Numbered from the stretch's first letter, positions 34,570-43,952 are shown. The stretch: DNA of 64,000 bases from Paenibacillus sp. SC116 (GCF_024733555.1 NZ_JANIOF010000002.1:522219-586218), one strand, 5' to 3'. A program made the numbers and translations. The notes: generated by a model not told the origin, from the letters alone.

Positions 34570-36129
34570 ATGTATCATTATTCCATTGATATGGATACGG
34601 ATAATTCTCTTTCGCTTATTTTGCGTCAAATAAAACCGAATTCAAAAGTATTTGAATTCGGTCCAGCAGATGGATATATGACCGCATATTTAAAAGATGT
34701 ATTGAAATGTGAAGTTTTTTGTGTAGAGATTGATGAAAATGCTGCAAAAAAGGCAGAACAGTATGCTGATAAAATGATCGTAGCTGATCTTAATAAGTTT
34801 AATTGGCTGGAAGAAGTAGCTGAGCACTTCGGCACTTTCGATTATTTAATTTATGCAGATGTTTTAGAACACTTATATAATCCATCAGCAGTGTTGGAAG
34901 CGGCATCTAGTAAACTTTTGAATGAACAAGGATCGGTTATAACTTCAATACCTCATATAGGACATTCTGCTGTTATTATCGAGTTGCTGGAAGGTAATTT
35001 TGTTTATAGAAAGAATGGATTGCTTGATAATACGCACCTGAGATTTTTCACAAGAAAATCTGTTGAGAAACTCCATTTAGATTCCGGGCTAGTACCAATA
35101 GAGAATCATTCGGTATACATGTTACCTGAGCATACAGAATTGCAAAAAAACTATGGAGAACTACCCTCTAATATCGCTGAGTATATAAAAAATCGCAATG
35201 ACGCTCATGTATATCAGTTTATTACGACTTCAAAAAAGAATACACAAGTAAATGAGTATTTAGTGGATGAAGTGCAATCAGTTGAATGCTATCGGTTAGC
35301 GGAACATGTCCAGTTGTTCTGGGACAATGGCAAAGGATTTTCAGAGCAAGAATCTATACGATTACCCTTAGCGGAGATGGAAATCTATAATAATTATAAA
35401 TTCGAGTTTAATAGTCAAGAACGATTGAGAACGTTACGTCTAGATGTTACTAATTTTGCATGTTTTGTTGAAGTGCGTTCAATTAAAATATATGGTTTAA
35501 ATCCAACTGAAGATAAAATGCTGTTGTTAGAGAATTTACTCCCTAATGGAATGGATAAATTATCCGTTATCCATGGTGCTGAGCTTAGTTTTGAAAATAA
35601 TCATGCACTTATTTTTTCATATAGCGAAGATCCACAGGTAGTTATAGATTTAAGTCATGTAAATTTAGCAGATATTAAACTCTATCGAGTAGAGGTTGAA
35701 TTGCAGTACAGTAAATCATTAAATATCCATTTGTTGAATCAGTTCTGGAATAAGTTGAATAGATTAGAACTCTTAGATTTCCATAAGCAGAGCTTATCGG
35801 TAATTGAAGGGGATATTCGTTCGAAATTGACAGGAGATCTTGAAAAAATTCAAGATATCTTTGTTGATATACAGCAGAGTAATGAGAAAATGCAAGAACT
35901 TTATGGAAAAACGAGTACAGAACTACTATTTCTACAAGAAGAGAATGAAAAAGAGAGAGCGAAAGAAAGCGCAAAAGATGAAATTTATTTACAAATATTA
36001 AAAGAACATCAGAATGATCAGGCATTGATAAAAGATATGAGAGAAGAAATATCGAAACTAAGATCTTCATTATCTTGGAGAATGACCAAACCTCTAAGAG
36101 GGATAGGTTCTTTTTTTAGAAAAAAATGA
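34570..36129 (+). CDS. SAM-dependent methyltransferase with C-terminal coiled coil
   Basis: A 519-residue protein. The N-terminal part (about 10-200) is a class I methyltransferase, with the SAM loop FEFGPADGY near 28-36, the acidic VEIDENAA, and YADVLEHLYNP after strand 4. The middle (about 225-390) is beta-rich and unassigned. Residues about 410-495 are strongly heptad-like and charged, then a basic tail SWRMTKPLRGIGSFFRKK that could lie on the membrane. The order methyltransferase, spacer, coiled coil and membrane-seeking tail next to a Wzt with a glycan-binding domain recalls WbdD, which caps and measures O-antigen chains; no kinase domain is seen. The start at 34570 follows GAGGGGGAG, two bases after the wzt stop. 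Confidence 0.78.
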   Translation: MYHYSIDMDTDNSLSLILRQIKPNSKVFEFGPADGYMTAYLKDVLKCEVFCVEIDENAAKKAEQYADKMIVADLNKFNWLEEVAEHFGTFDYLIYADVLEHLYNPSAVLEAASSKLLNEQGSVITSIPHIGHSAVIIELLEGNFVYRKNGLLDNTHLRFFTRKSVEKLHLDSGLVPIENHSVYMLPEHTELQKNYGELPSNIAEYIKNRNDAHVYQFITTSKKNTQVNEYLVDEVQSVECYRLAEHVQLFWDNGKGFSEQESIRLPLAEMEIYNNYKFEFNSQERLRTLRLDVTNFACFVEVRSIKIYGLNPTEDKMLLLENLLPNGMDKLSVIHGAELSFENNHALIFSYSEDPQVVIDLSHVNLADIKLYRVEVELQYSKSLNIHLLNQFWNKLNRLELLDFHKQSLSVIEGDIRSKLTGDLEKIQDIFVDIQQSNEKMQELYGKTSTELLFLQEENEKERAKESAKDEIYLQILKEHQNDQALIKDMREEISKLRSSLSWRMTKPLRGIGSFFRKK

Positions 36130-36153
36130 TGTGACCTAAAGGGTGGAATCAAA

Positions 36154-37941
36154 TTGAAAAGTATAGATATAGTCATTGTTTCATATAATTCAGAGAAATG
36201 GATTAATCAATGTTTAGAAAGTCTTAAAAATGTAAATTATCCGTTGAAGAATTTGTATATTACTTTTGTTGATAATAGTTCAACTGACGATTCCAAAAAA
36301 ATTATTGAGAGTTATCCACAAAAAGCGCTTTTTGGAGGATTTAACTATCATTTTAGTAATGAAAATCTTGGCTTTGGAAAAGCCAATAATTTTGCTGTAG
36401 AACGAACAGAGCAAGAATTTGTATTCTTCCTCAACGTTGACACTGAATTAGATGAAAACTGTATACAAGAATTAATGAATTCCGTTGAACATAGTGATGA
36501 ATTTACTGCTCTGTGGGAATGTAGACAATTCCCGTATGAACACCCGAAAATATATCATCCAGTTACTTCTGAAGTATCATGGGCAAGTGCAGCGGCATGT
36601 CTAGTGCGTCGTGATTATTTCGTACAAGTTGGAATGTTTGACGAAAATATTTTTATGTATGCAGAAGATGTTGATTTAAGTTGGAGGTTCCGAGCACACG
36701 GATATAAATTACGCTACGCACCTAAAAGTATTGTGCACCACTACACGTACATGTCTGCTAACGAAGTTAAGCCTAATCAATTTTATAATAGTACGTACAA
36801 TAACTTGATGTTAAGATATAAATTTGGTTCATGGAAAGATATATATGCAGGCTACGCTTTGTTTAGTGCGTTGTTTTTTATAAAAGGCCCCTCTCAAAAT
36901 CATCGGAAAATAATAACGAAAAATGCATTTAAAAGTGTAGTTGACGGTCTTAAGTTCCGTAAATGGAAAAGAGTTAACAAACAAGTTGAATTCTCGCCAG
37001 ATTTTAAAGTGTGGGATTATGAGATCATTCGTGATGGTGCGTTTTATATAAATGAACTTCCAGAAGAACGGCCACTGGTTTCGGTTTTGATTCGCACATG
37101 TGGGCGTCCATCAGTTCTTAGAGAGACATTGGAGAGTGTTCGTAACCAAACATACTCTAATATTCAAGTGGTTATTGTAGAGGATGGTCCGGCAATATCG
37201 CAGGCTATGATCGAGGCAGAGTTTTCAGACTTAAATGTTAAGTATCATGCAACAGTGGATAATGTTGGCAGGTGCGAGGTGGCTAACATAGCTCTCGATA
37301 TTGCTGACGGAGAGTATTGTAATTTCTTGGATGATGACGATGTGTTTTTTGCGGATCACATTGAAGTATTATGTACACAACTGTTAAAGCATCCTCAGAA
37401 AAAAGCGGCATATTCTCTTGCATTTGAGACACCTATTTCAGTGATTTCTAAAGAACCATACGTATATAAAGAACTATTTCATAATGTAAATCATAGGCAA
37501 CCATTCAATAGACTTATACTTTTGCATCACAATTATTTTCCAATTCAGTGTGTTCTCTTTTCCAGATCACTTTATACAGAACTTGGTGGAATGGATAAAG
37601 AGCTGGAGGTTCTTGAAGACTGGGATCTATGGTTGAAATATGCGCTTAGATATGATTTCCACTATGTAGAAAAAGTAACCTCTGTTTATAGAGTTCCATC
37701 AGAAGTCCAGCAAGTTCATAGTCGCCAACAACTTTTTGATAAGTATTTGCACAAGGTTAGAGAAAAACACGGAAAAGAACAAGTGCAATTATCTTTCCAG
37801 GAAATTTTTGTTGACGCTGAAACGATTATGAATCGTCCTCAGACTATTATCTATCACATGAAGAGAATGTCGTTAAAAGCATTCTTGTATAAGAGTAAAA
37901 ACAAGACCTACGGTTTCATGAGAAAGTTAATAAAAAAATAA
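36154..37941 (+). CDS. Bifunctional family 2 glycosyltransferase (two GT-A domains)
   Basis: A 595-residue protein with two GT2 modules. The first (about 1-250) starts IDIVIVSYNSEKW and has DNSSTDDS, FLNVDTELD and YAEDVDLSWR, as in rhamnosyltransferase-like enzymes. The second (about 305-560) starts PLVSVLIRTCGRPS and has VEDGP, FLDDDDVFFADH and EDWDLWLKYAL. Two domains imply two transfers or one inactive half; both keep their acidic motifs. The start is TTG at 36154 after AAAGGGTGG. Sugar donors are unknown, although dTDP-rhamnose is made next door. GC content is low (about 28 percent in the stretch I counted). Confidence 0.87.
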   Translation: MKSIDIVIVSYNSEKWINQCLESLKNVNYPLKNLYITFVDNSSTDDSKKIIESYPQKALFGGFNYHFSNENLGFGKANNFAVERTEQEFVFFLNVDTELDENCIQELMNSVEHSDEFTALWECRQFPYEHPKIYHPVTSEVSWASAAACLVRRDYFVQVGMFDENIFMYAEDVDLSWRFRAHGYKLRYAPKSIVHHYTYMSANEVKPNQFYNSTYNNLMLRYKFGSWKDIYAGYALFSALFFIKGPSQNHRKIITKNAFKSVVDGLKFRKWKRVNKQVEFSPDFKVWDYEIIRDGAFYINELPEERPLVSVLIRTCGRPSVLRETLESVRNQTYSNIQVVIVEDGPAISQAMIEAEFSDLNVKYHATVDNVGRCEVANIALDIADGEYCNFLDDDDVFFADHIEVLCTQLLKHPQKKAAYSLAFETPISVISKEPYVYKELFHNVNHRQPFNRLILLHHNYFPIQCVLFSRSLYTELGGMDKELEVLEDWDLWLKYALRYDFHYVEKVTSVYRVPSEVQQVHSRQQLFDKYLHKVREKHGKEQVQLSFQEIFVDAETIMNRPQTIIYHMKRMSLKAFLYKSKNKTYGFMRKLIKK

Positions 37942-37984
37942 GATACCACTTCATGCAAGTATTGGTTTTGCAGAGCAGTTTTTG

Positions 37985-38151
37985 TGTGGCGAATTGGAAA
38001 TTACAGATGCTACAACTCATATATTGAAAATGGAGAACTTACTTTTGATCTACTTCAAGGCTGCTGTAGAACACATGCTTCATTTTCGTGTGTTCATGAA
38101 ATGGTAGAGGGCATTACGTTCGGTGTTGGATTCAGTGTATTAAAGGTGTAA
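37985..38151 (+). pseudogene. rfbA: Decayed 3' end of a glucose-1-phosphate thymidylyltransferase gene
   Basis: This gap before rfbC still translates into pieces of RfbA. In one frame 37988-38008 gives GELEITD, matching GELEITD of the intact rfbA at 46336. From about 38011, after a one-base frame change, YNSYIENGELTFDLLQG matches the intact NNAYINRKELTYDVLQG. A small deletion then follows where the intact protein has WWTDAG, after which THAS...HEMVEGITFGVGFSVLKV matches THAS...NELAKGITFTEEFGKLKL, ending at a TAA at 38149-38151. No start codon or upstream half remains. It sits exactly where rfbA is expected in an rfbACBD operon. Confidence 0.82.
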
Positions 38152-38169
38152 TTTCAGGAGGATATTAAA

Positions 38170-38718
38170 ATGAAAGTCATCCCTTTAGCATTAGAAGGCG
38201 CATGTATAATTGAACCGGTGGTCCATGGTGATCATCGGGGTTTTTTCATGGAGAGTTACAATGAACAAAGTTTTCATGCAATCGGTATTAAGCACAAATT
38301 TGTTCAAGATAATCAATCGTTATCCATTGAGACTGGAGTTATAAGAGGCTTGCATTATCAGTTGAATGATAAAGCTCAAACCAAACTTGTTCGTGTGCTA
38401 TCAGGTGCAGTATACGATGTAATTGTTGATATTCGTAAAAACTCCTCTACTTTCGGAAAATGGACTGGAGTTATTCTTAGTGAACATAATAAACGTCAAT
38501 TACTCGTGCCTAAAGGATTCGCTCACGGCTTTTGTACGCTAGTACCTAATACCCAAGTCTTTTATAAGGTAGATGAGTATTACTCTAAAGAGCATGATCG
38601 CGGCATTAGTTGGAATGATCCAGCATTGGGTATTGATTGGCCAACATCAAGTCCAGTACTATCTGCCAAAGATGAACAACTACCATTATTGCAAGATGCT
38701 GAAATAAACTTTTTGTAG
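38170..38718 (+). CDS. rfbC: dTDP-4-dehydrorhamnose 3,5-epimerase
   Basis: Third enzyme of dTDP-L-rhamnose synthesis, a cupin-fold epimerase of 182 residues. The catalytic histidine lies in GVIRGLHYQ (H62), and the conserved PKGFAHGF and DPALGIDWP segments are present. The ribosome binding site is AGGAGG. It is followed closely by rfbB and rfbD; the expected rfbA before it is only a relic. Codon and base composition of rfbC-rfbB-rfbD is nearer to that of the flanking housekeeping genes than to the low-GC glycosyltransferase genes. Confidence 0.95.
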   Translation: MKVIPLALEGACIIEPVVHGDHRGFFMESYNEQSFHAIGIKHKFVQDNQSLSIETGVIRGLHYQLNDKAQTKLVRVLSGAVYDVIVDIRKNSSTFGKWTGVILSEHNKRQLLVPKGFAHGFCTLVPNTQVFYKVDEYYSKEHDRGISWNDPALGIDWPTSSPVLSAKDEQLPLLQDAEINFL

Positions 38719-38731
38719 GGGGAACCACAAA

Positions 38732-39754
38732 GTGAAATTACTAGTTACAGGCGGTGCCGGTTTTATTGGAAGTAATTTTGTTATTTATATGCTTAATAAA
38801 TATCCAAACTATAAAATTATTAACGTCGACGAATTAACTTATGCTGGGAATCTCGAGAATTTGCAAGCGATTCAAAAGAATCCTAATTACACGTTTGTTA
38901 AGGCTGACATTGCTGATGCAACAAAAATGGATGAGATCTTCAAACAAGGAATAGATATTGTCGTGAACTTTGCTGCTGAGTCACATGTCGATCGTTCTAT
39001 TCTTGATCCAGGTATTTTCGTGAAGACGAATGTACAAGGTACACAAGTGCTGCTTGACGCATCTAAAAAATATAATATAAAGAAATACGTACAGGTTTCG
39101 ACTGATGAAGTTTACGGTTCATTGGGGGAGACAGGATTATTCACGGAGGAAACCCCGTTAGCTCCTAATAGTCCTTATTCTGCGAGTAAAGCTGGGGGCG
39201 ATTTGCTTGTTCGTGCATACCATGAGACATTTGGCCTTCCTATTAATATCACACGGTGCTCGAATAACTACGGCCCATATCACTTCCCAGAGAAACTTAT
39301 TCCGTTAATGATAGCCAATGCTCTAGCGGATAAGGAATTGCCGGTATACGGAGATGGACTTAATATTCGTGATTGGTTGTATGTAGAAGACCACTGTAGT
39401 GCAATTGATTTGGTTGTTCATAAAGGTGTTAATGGGGAAATTTATAATGTCGGTGGCAATAATGAACGTACGAATATTCAGATCGTAAAAACTATTTTAG
39501 AAGAGCTCGGTAAACCAGAGTCCTTAATTCGTTACGTTGAGGATCGTCTTGGTCACGACCGTCGATATGGAATTGATGCTACGAAGCTTACGACAGAACT
39601 GGGTTGGAAGCCGAAGCATAATTTTGAGACAGGAATTAAAGAAACAATTCGTTGGTACTTGGATAATCAAGACTGGTGGAAGCGAATTCTATCGGGCGCG
39701 TATCAAGATTACTATAATAAACAGTATGCAGGTCGTCTAGGAGACAACGAATGA
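38732..39754 (+). CDS. rfbB: dTDP-glucose 4,6-dehydratase
   Basis: Converts dTDP-glucose to dTDP-4-keto-6-deoxyglucose using bound NAD+. The 340-residue extended SDR has GGAGFIGS (7-14), the catalytic T124-D125-E126 in STDEVYG, and YSASK with Y149 and K153. Its product is the branch point for both dTDP-rhamnose (rfbC, rfbD) and the 3-amino-3,6-dideoxyhexose made by the fdt genes at 42,959-45,050, so this enzyme serves both pathways. It overlaps rfbD by four bases. Confidence 0.96.
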   Translation: MKLLVTGGAGFIGSNFVIYMLNKYPNYKIINVDELTYAGNLENLQAIQKNPNYTFVKADIADATKMDEIFKQGIDIVVNFAAESHVDRSILDPGIFVKTNVQGTQVLLDASKKYNIKKYVQVSTDEVYGSLGETGLFTEETPLAPNSPYSASKAGGDLLVRAYHETFGLPINITRCSNNYGPYHFPEKLIPLMIANALADKELPVYGDGLNIRDWLYVEDHCSAIDLVVHKGVNGEIYNVGGNNERTNIQIVKTILEELGKPESLIRYVEDRLGHDRRYGIDATKLTTELGWKPKHNFETGIKETIRWYLDNQDWWKRILSGAYQDYYNKQYAGRLGDNE

Positions 39755-40596
39755 AAGTATTAGTAACAGGTGCAGATGGTCAACTTGGTCAAGATGTGGT
39801 GCAGTTGTTTCGCAATCATGGACATGAAGTTGTAGCCTGTAATCGCTCCAAGCTAGATATTACAAAGCAGAGTCAGTGTCAGCAAGTGATTCGTGAAGAA
39901 CATCCTGCCGCGATTATTCATTGTGCAGCTTATACTGCTGTTGATCAGGCCGAAACAGATGTTGATCGGGCATACGAGGTTAATGCAGTAGGGACTCGGA
40001 ATGTAGCAGTTGCCGCTGAATCGATTGGTGCGAAACTCATTTATATCAGTACGGATTATGTATTTAATGGGCGTGGTAACCAGCCATATAATGAATATGA
40101 TAATACTGATCCTCAAGGTATATATGGCAAGTCTAAACGAGCGGGAGAAGTATTAATTCAAAGCTTATCTTCACGTTTCTTTATCGTACGTACTTCATGG
40201 GTATTTGGAGAGCAGGGTGCTAATTTTGTGAAGACGATGATGAAGCTTGGTGTAGAACGCGACCAATTGAAAGTAGTGCATGATCAGGTAGGTTCTCCGA
40301 CGTACACTGTAGATTTAGCACAGTTTCTTCTGCAACTGGTGGAGACAGAGCAGTATGGTATATATCATGCATCAAATTCAGGGATTTGTAGCTGGTATGA
40401 GTTCGCCGAAGAGATATTTAAACAATGTAGCATATCAGCGGAACTTCTTCCATGTACGACGGAAGAGTTTCCACGTCCTGCCCCTCGACCACAGTACTCT
40501 GTGATGGAACCGCTTAGCATTCGTACGAATGGATTTGAGCTGCTTCCGCATTGGAAAGATGCATTAGCACGATATATTGCAGGTTCGACGAATTAG
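39751..40596 (+). CDS. rfbD: dTDP-4-dehydrorhamnose reductase
   Basis: Last step to dTDP-L-rhamnose, NAD(P)H-dependent, 281 residues. GADGQLG (7-13) binds the cofactor; STDYVF and YGKSK (Y125, K129) form the catalytic region. The start ATG overlaps the rfbB stop (ATGA), so translation is coupled. It ends the rfbCBD unit and is followed by a hairpin at 40634. Confidence 0.95.
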   Translation: MKVLVTGADGQLGQDVVQLFRNHGHEVVACNRSKLDITKQSQCQQVIREEHPAAIIHCAAYTAVDQAETDVDRAYEVNAVGTRNVAVAAESIGAKLIYISTDYVFNGRGNQPYNEYDNTDPQGIYGKSKRAGEVLIQSLSSRFFIVRTSWVFGEQGANFVKTMMKLGVERDQLKVVHDQVGSPTYTVDLAQFLLQLVETEQYGIYHASNSGICSWYEFAEEIFKQCSISAELLPCTTEEFPRPAPRPQYSVMEPLSIRTNGFELLPHWKDALARYIAGSTN

Positions 40597-40633
40597 AAAG
40601 AGAATTAAATTGTGATTGAATTGTATAAAAGAG

Positions 40634-40674
40634 AGCCGACAGTAAGGAAGATCAACTAGAGACTGTCGGCTTTG
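40634..40674 (+). terminator. Terminator after rfbD
   Basis: AGCCGACAGT (40634-40643) pairs perfectly with ACTGTCGGCT (40662-40671), followed by TTTG. The CCGACAGT/ACTGTCGG core is shared with the terminator at 47185. Confidence 0.75.
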
Positions 40675-40780
40675 TACTGTTGAATGAAAGAGACAACTAA
40701 ATTGCGTGGGATTGAGATCTCTATGTGATTAGTCATATAGAATTCACTATAGAACATTTATAAGGGGTAGAACGGAAATT

Positions 40781-42787
40781 ATGAAATGGCATAAGGAAAT
40801 AGCGCAAATTTTAAGTGAAGAATCGCGTACATTTCTACAATATCTAAAAGCTAATAAATCAATGTGCGGTATCGTTGTGTTCTTCACATGTTTAGCATAT
40901 TGGTTTCCGTTAACACAATTTACTCTTTCGATAGATGAAGAAAAAAGCTTATTTACAGATTCTATAAATTCTGTGTGGAGTGAGCAGGGACGTTTTGGAA
41001 TCGCACTTACGAAAATATTGTCTAATACTACGTTGACCAATTCAATAACCAGTACGATTTTAGCTGTAACTGCTCTTAGTTTGAGTAGTATAATATGGGC
41101 TTATGCATTTAAAAGAGCAAGTGTAAATAATGATGGAGTTGGTTTCGATGCTCCAGGTCTCATCTTGTCCTTATTGTTTGTTACATTCCCAGCCTTTTCA
41201 GAAAACATAGGATTTTCAATGATGAGTTTTGAGCTTGGCGTAGCTTGGATAAGTACGTCGATTGCTACAGTGCTTATTTTCAAATGGGCAGTATTAAAAA
41301 GTAACCACTATTATCTATTCCTGGGATTGATATTAACAACATTTGCGACTTCTATATACCAATCGTATTTACCAGTGTTTATATGCGGAATAATGATTTG
41401 CTTAATCATATATTTACTATCTCTTCAGAAACAAAATAAAACACTAACAATTAAAGAGTATTTTATTGTACTCATGAAATATATTAGTGTAACTGCAATG
41501 AGCCTAGTTCTTTATAAAGTAATTGATAGGATAGTAGGCCTATTCATTCCACAATCAGATTATATTTCGAATTTTATAGCTTGGGGTAATATTGATCCGC
41601 GTTTAGTAATTAAATCTTTGGCCGGGAATTTTAAAGCCTTAATTGCGGGGGAATTAATTCACGGAAGCTTCATGATACTTCCAAGTATAATTGTGATTTT
41701 ATTGGTGTTAATTAACTTTGTTTTTAAGTTTTTTATTAAGAAAACAGACAAAGGAAATGCAATGATTATAGGCATTTCACTAATTGGTTTCATTAGTACA
41801 CCATTTTTAATGCAGATATTATTGGGTTCACCTATGCCCATTAGATCGAATCTTGTATTGACATTATTCATAGCAGCAGTTTGGTATTTTGTATATGTTA
41901 TGTTTGATAAAAGAGCAATTCGTAACTTAATTATGATATTTATTTTGATTGTGAGTTTCAATCAATCTCAGTCGTTATCACAGTTGTTCTACAGTGATTA
42001 TAATAGGTACCAAGAGGATGTGAAGCTAGCACATCAAATTGGCTATAGAATTTTAGAGTTAAATGTAGGAGAAAACCCTTCTCAGCCAGTTATTTTTGTA
42101 GGTAGTCGTATACAACAGGAGAGAGAAAATGTAATAAAGCAAGAGGTTCTAGGACACTCCTTTTTTGAATGGGATGGTGGCAACCCAGCTAGAATTAATT
42201 TCTTTATGAGATCATTAGGATATGAATATAACGATCCTACAGAAGAACAACGAGAAAAAGGGATAGAAATAGCTAAAGATTTGCCTGTTTGGCCCGATAA
42301 AAACTCTATAATTTTGGCTGATGATATTATAGTGGTTAACTTACCGGAAAACTCTAATAAGTATTTGTTGGATATGAAACATGTTGAAAAGGAAGACGTT
42401 GGCACTCCCACGTATAGAATAGATATAAAAAATCCCGATATATATTATGATATGAAAATCGATGCGGATAGTAAAGGTATATTAAGTATGAAATCAGGTA
42501 GTCTTGATCCTCATATATCCTATATCTTAAATAATAAAGTTAATAATAATATATTTGAATATATAGCAATAGAATTTGAATCAGATACGGAGGGGGAAAT
42601 GCAAGTATTTTTATCACAAGAAAATGAAAGCTACGGAGAAAAATATAATGGAGTTGTCAAAGTAAAGAAAGGTTATAATAAAGTGTATTCTAAGAAGCAA
42701 CAATATATGACAAACGTTGCAGGTTTTAGAATTGATCCACCTAATAATTCTTCTATTAAACTAATAGGGGTAACTTTTATAAAGTAA
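40781..42787 (+). CDS. GtrII-type polytopic glycosyltransferase
   Basis: A 668-residue membrane protein with about 10-12 predicted helices between residues 30 and 400 and a soluble C-terminal part (about 420-668). The first outer loop carries LSIDEEKSLF, with the acidic pair expected near the active site of GT-C enzymes. The overall plan fits the glucosyltransferase GtrII family, which takes a sugar from undecaprenyl phosphate on the outer face and adds it as a side branch to a polymer. The partner genes gtrB and gtrA are further along the same transcript. The ribosome binding site is weak (GGGGTAGAACGGAA). GC content is very low (27 percent in a 60-base sample). Confidence 0.78.
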   Translation: MKWHKEIAQILSEESRTFLQYLKANKSMCGIVVFFTCLAYWFPLTQFTLSIDEEKSLFTDSINSVWSEQGRFGIALTKILSNTTLTNSITSTILAVTALSLSSIIWAYAFKRASVNNDGVGFDAPGLILSLLFVTFPAFSENIGFSMMSFELGVAWISTSIATVLIFKWAVLKSNHYYLFLGLILTTFATSIYQSYLPVFICGIMICLIIYLLSLQKQNKTLTIKEYFIVLMKYISVTAMSLVLYKVIDRIVGLFIPQSDYISNFIAWGNIDPRLVIKSLAGNFKALIAGELIHGSFMILPSIIVILLVLINFVFKFFIKKTDKGNAMIIGISLIGFISTPFLMQILLGSPMPIRSNLVLTLFIAAVWYFVYVMFDKRAIRNLIMIFILIVSFNQSQSLSQLFYSDYNRYQEDVKLAHQIGYRILELNVGENPSQPVIFVGSRIQQERENVIKQEVLGHSFFEWDGGNPARINFFMRSLGYEYNDPTEEQREKGIEIAKDLPVWPDKNSIILADDIIVVNLPENSNKYLLDMKHVEKEDVGTPTYRIDIKNPDIYYDMKIDADSKGILSMKSGSLDPHISYILNNKVNNNIFEYIAIEFESDTEGEMQVFLSQENESYGEKYNGVVKVKKGYNKVYSKKQQYMTNVAGFRIDPPNNSSIKLIGVTFIK

Positions 42788-42958
42788 TTATGGAGTATGA
42801 GGGTCGACATAGCAGTTTATCTAAGCTGCTGTATAGGTGATAATATGAGTTTCTATGATTAATATTATTTTTTGGTACATTTTATTCATTACTTTTGATA
42901 GACTACGAAAGGGCAGAATGAAGTGGCTTGATCTTTTGTGAGTATTCAGGAGGGTATA

Positions 42959-43372
42959 ATGGGCAGAATCGCAGGACAAACAAGTAAGTTGTTACATATC
43001 AATGTTTTAGGGGATGAAAGAGGAGCGCTGACAGTTCTCGAAGGGAATGCTACTATTCCATTTGATATTAGACGTGTATTTTATATTTACGGAACAGCTC
43101 AGGGTGTCAGAAGAGGCTTCCATGCTCACTATAAAACAAGACAAGCCCTAGTTTGTGTGTCTGGGAGTTGTAAAGTGTATTTGAATAATGTAACTAGAAC
43201 AACAGATGTTTTACTAGACTCCCCTACAAAAGTACTTTTGCTAGAGCCTAATGATTGGCATGAAATGTATGACTTTTCAGAGGATTGTGTTCTACTTGTT
43301 CTGGCCTCGCGCTTATACGATGCTGAAGATTATATCAGGGATTATGATAAATTCATTGAGGTGTATGGATGA
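42959..43372 (+). CDS. fdtA: dTDP-4-oxo-6-deoxyglucose 3,4-ketoisomerase (FdtA/QdtA type)
   Basis: A 137-residue cupin of the WxcM/FdtA family, which moves the keto group of dTDP-4-keto-6-deoxyglucose from C4 to C3. Conserved pieces are RRVFYIYG, RGFHAHYKTRQALVCVSG and EPNDWHEMYDFSEDC. The start at 42959 is chosen because AGGAGG lies six bases upstream; a GTG at 42938 is in frame but precedes that site. FdtA gives the galacto product and QdtA the gluco product, and I cannot separate them by eye. The stop overlaps the start of the next gene, so the enzyme pathway genes are coupled. Confidence 0.87.
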   Translation: MGRIAGQTSKLLHINVLGDERGALTVLEGNATIPFDIRRVFYIYGTAQGVRRGFHAHYKTRQALVCVSGSCKVYLNNVTRTTDVLLDSPTKVLLLEPNDWHEMYDFSEDCVLLVLASRLYDAEDYIRDYDKFIEVYG

Positions 43373-43923
43373 TGACGAAATACTTTACACATTCACATGC
43401 TATAGTAGAAACTGAAAATGTCGGAGAAAATACGAGAATATGGGCATTTGCTCATATTCTTCCTAGAGCTGTTGTGGGATCTAATTGTAATATTAATGAC
43501 CATACATTTATTGAGAACGACGTTATTCTTGGGGACAATGTTACAGTAAAATCAGGAGTTTATATTTGGGATGGAGTTAGGATAAAAGACAATGTTTTTA
43601 TTGGGCCGAATGTAACATTCACTAATGATTTGAGACCGCGCTCTAAACAATATCCCAGTGCATTTTTGAATACTATACTTGACGAATGGTCTTCAATAGG
43701 TGCGAATGCAACTATAATTGCAGGTATTACAATAGGCAAATATGCAATGGTAGGGGCAGGTTCGCTAGTAACTAAAAATATCCCTAATAATACATTATGG
43801 TACGGTAACCCAGCAAGATTTAGGGGGTATATTTGTAATTGTGGTGAAAAATTAACCAATGATTTAATATGCCCATCTTGCGAAAGACAGTATTCCTTAG
43901 AAGAGGGAGTAATTGTCGAGTAA
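43369..43923 (+). CDS. fdtC: Sugar N-acyltransferase, left-handed beta-helix (FdtC type), with zinc-ribbon-like tail
   Basis: A 184-residue hexapeptide-repeat acyltransferase, expected to acetylate the 3-amino group of the dTDP-aminosugar. The repeats run through about 15-150 (NCNINDHTFIENDVILGDNV, IKDNVFIGPNVTFTND, IGANATIIAGITIGKYAMVGAGSL). The C-terminus adds a four-cysteine motif, CNCGEK...CPSC (about 159-173), that looks like a small metal site and is an addition seen in some members of this family. The start may be the ATG at 43369 or 43372. It lies between the ketoisomerase and the aminotransferase. Confidence 0.85.
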   Translation: MMTKYFTHSHAIVETENVGENTRIWAFAHILPRAVVGSNCNINDHTFIENDVILGDNVTVKSGVYIWDGVRIKDNVFIGPNVTFTNDLRPRSKQYPSAFLNTILDEWSSIGANATIIAGITIGKYAMVGAGSLVTKNIPNNTLWYGNPARFRGYICNCGEKLTNDLICPSCERQYSLEEGVIVE

Positions 43924-43952
43924 AATAATCTTTAGAAATAGGTGGGCCTAAT

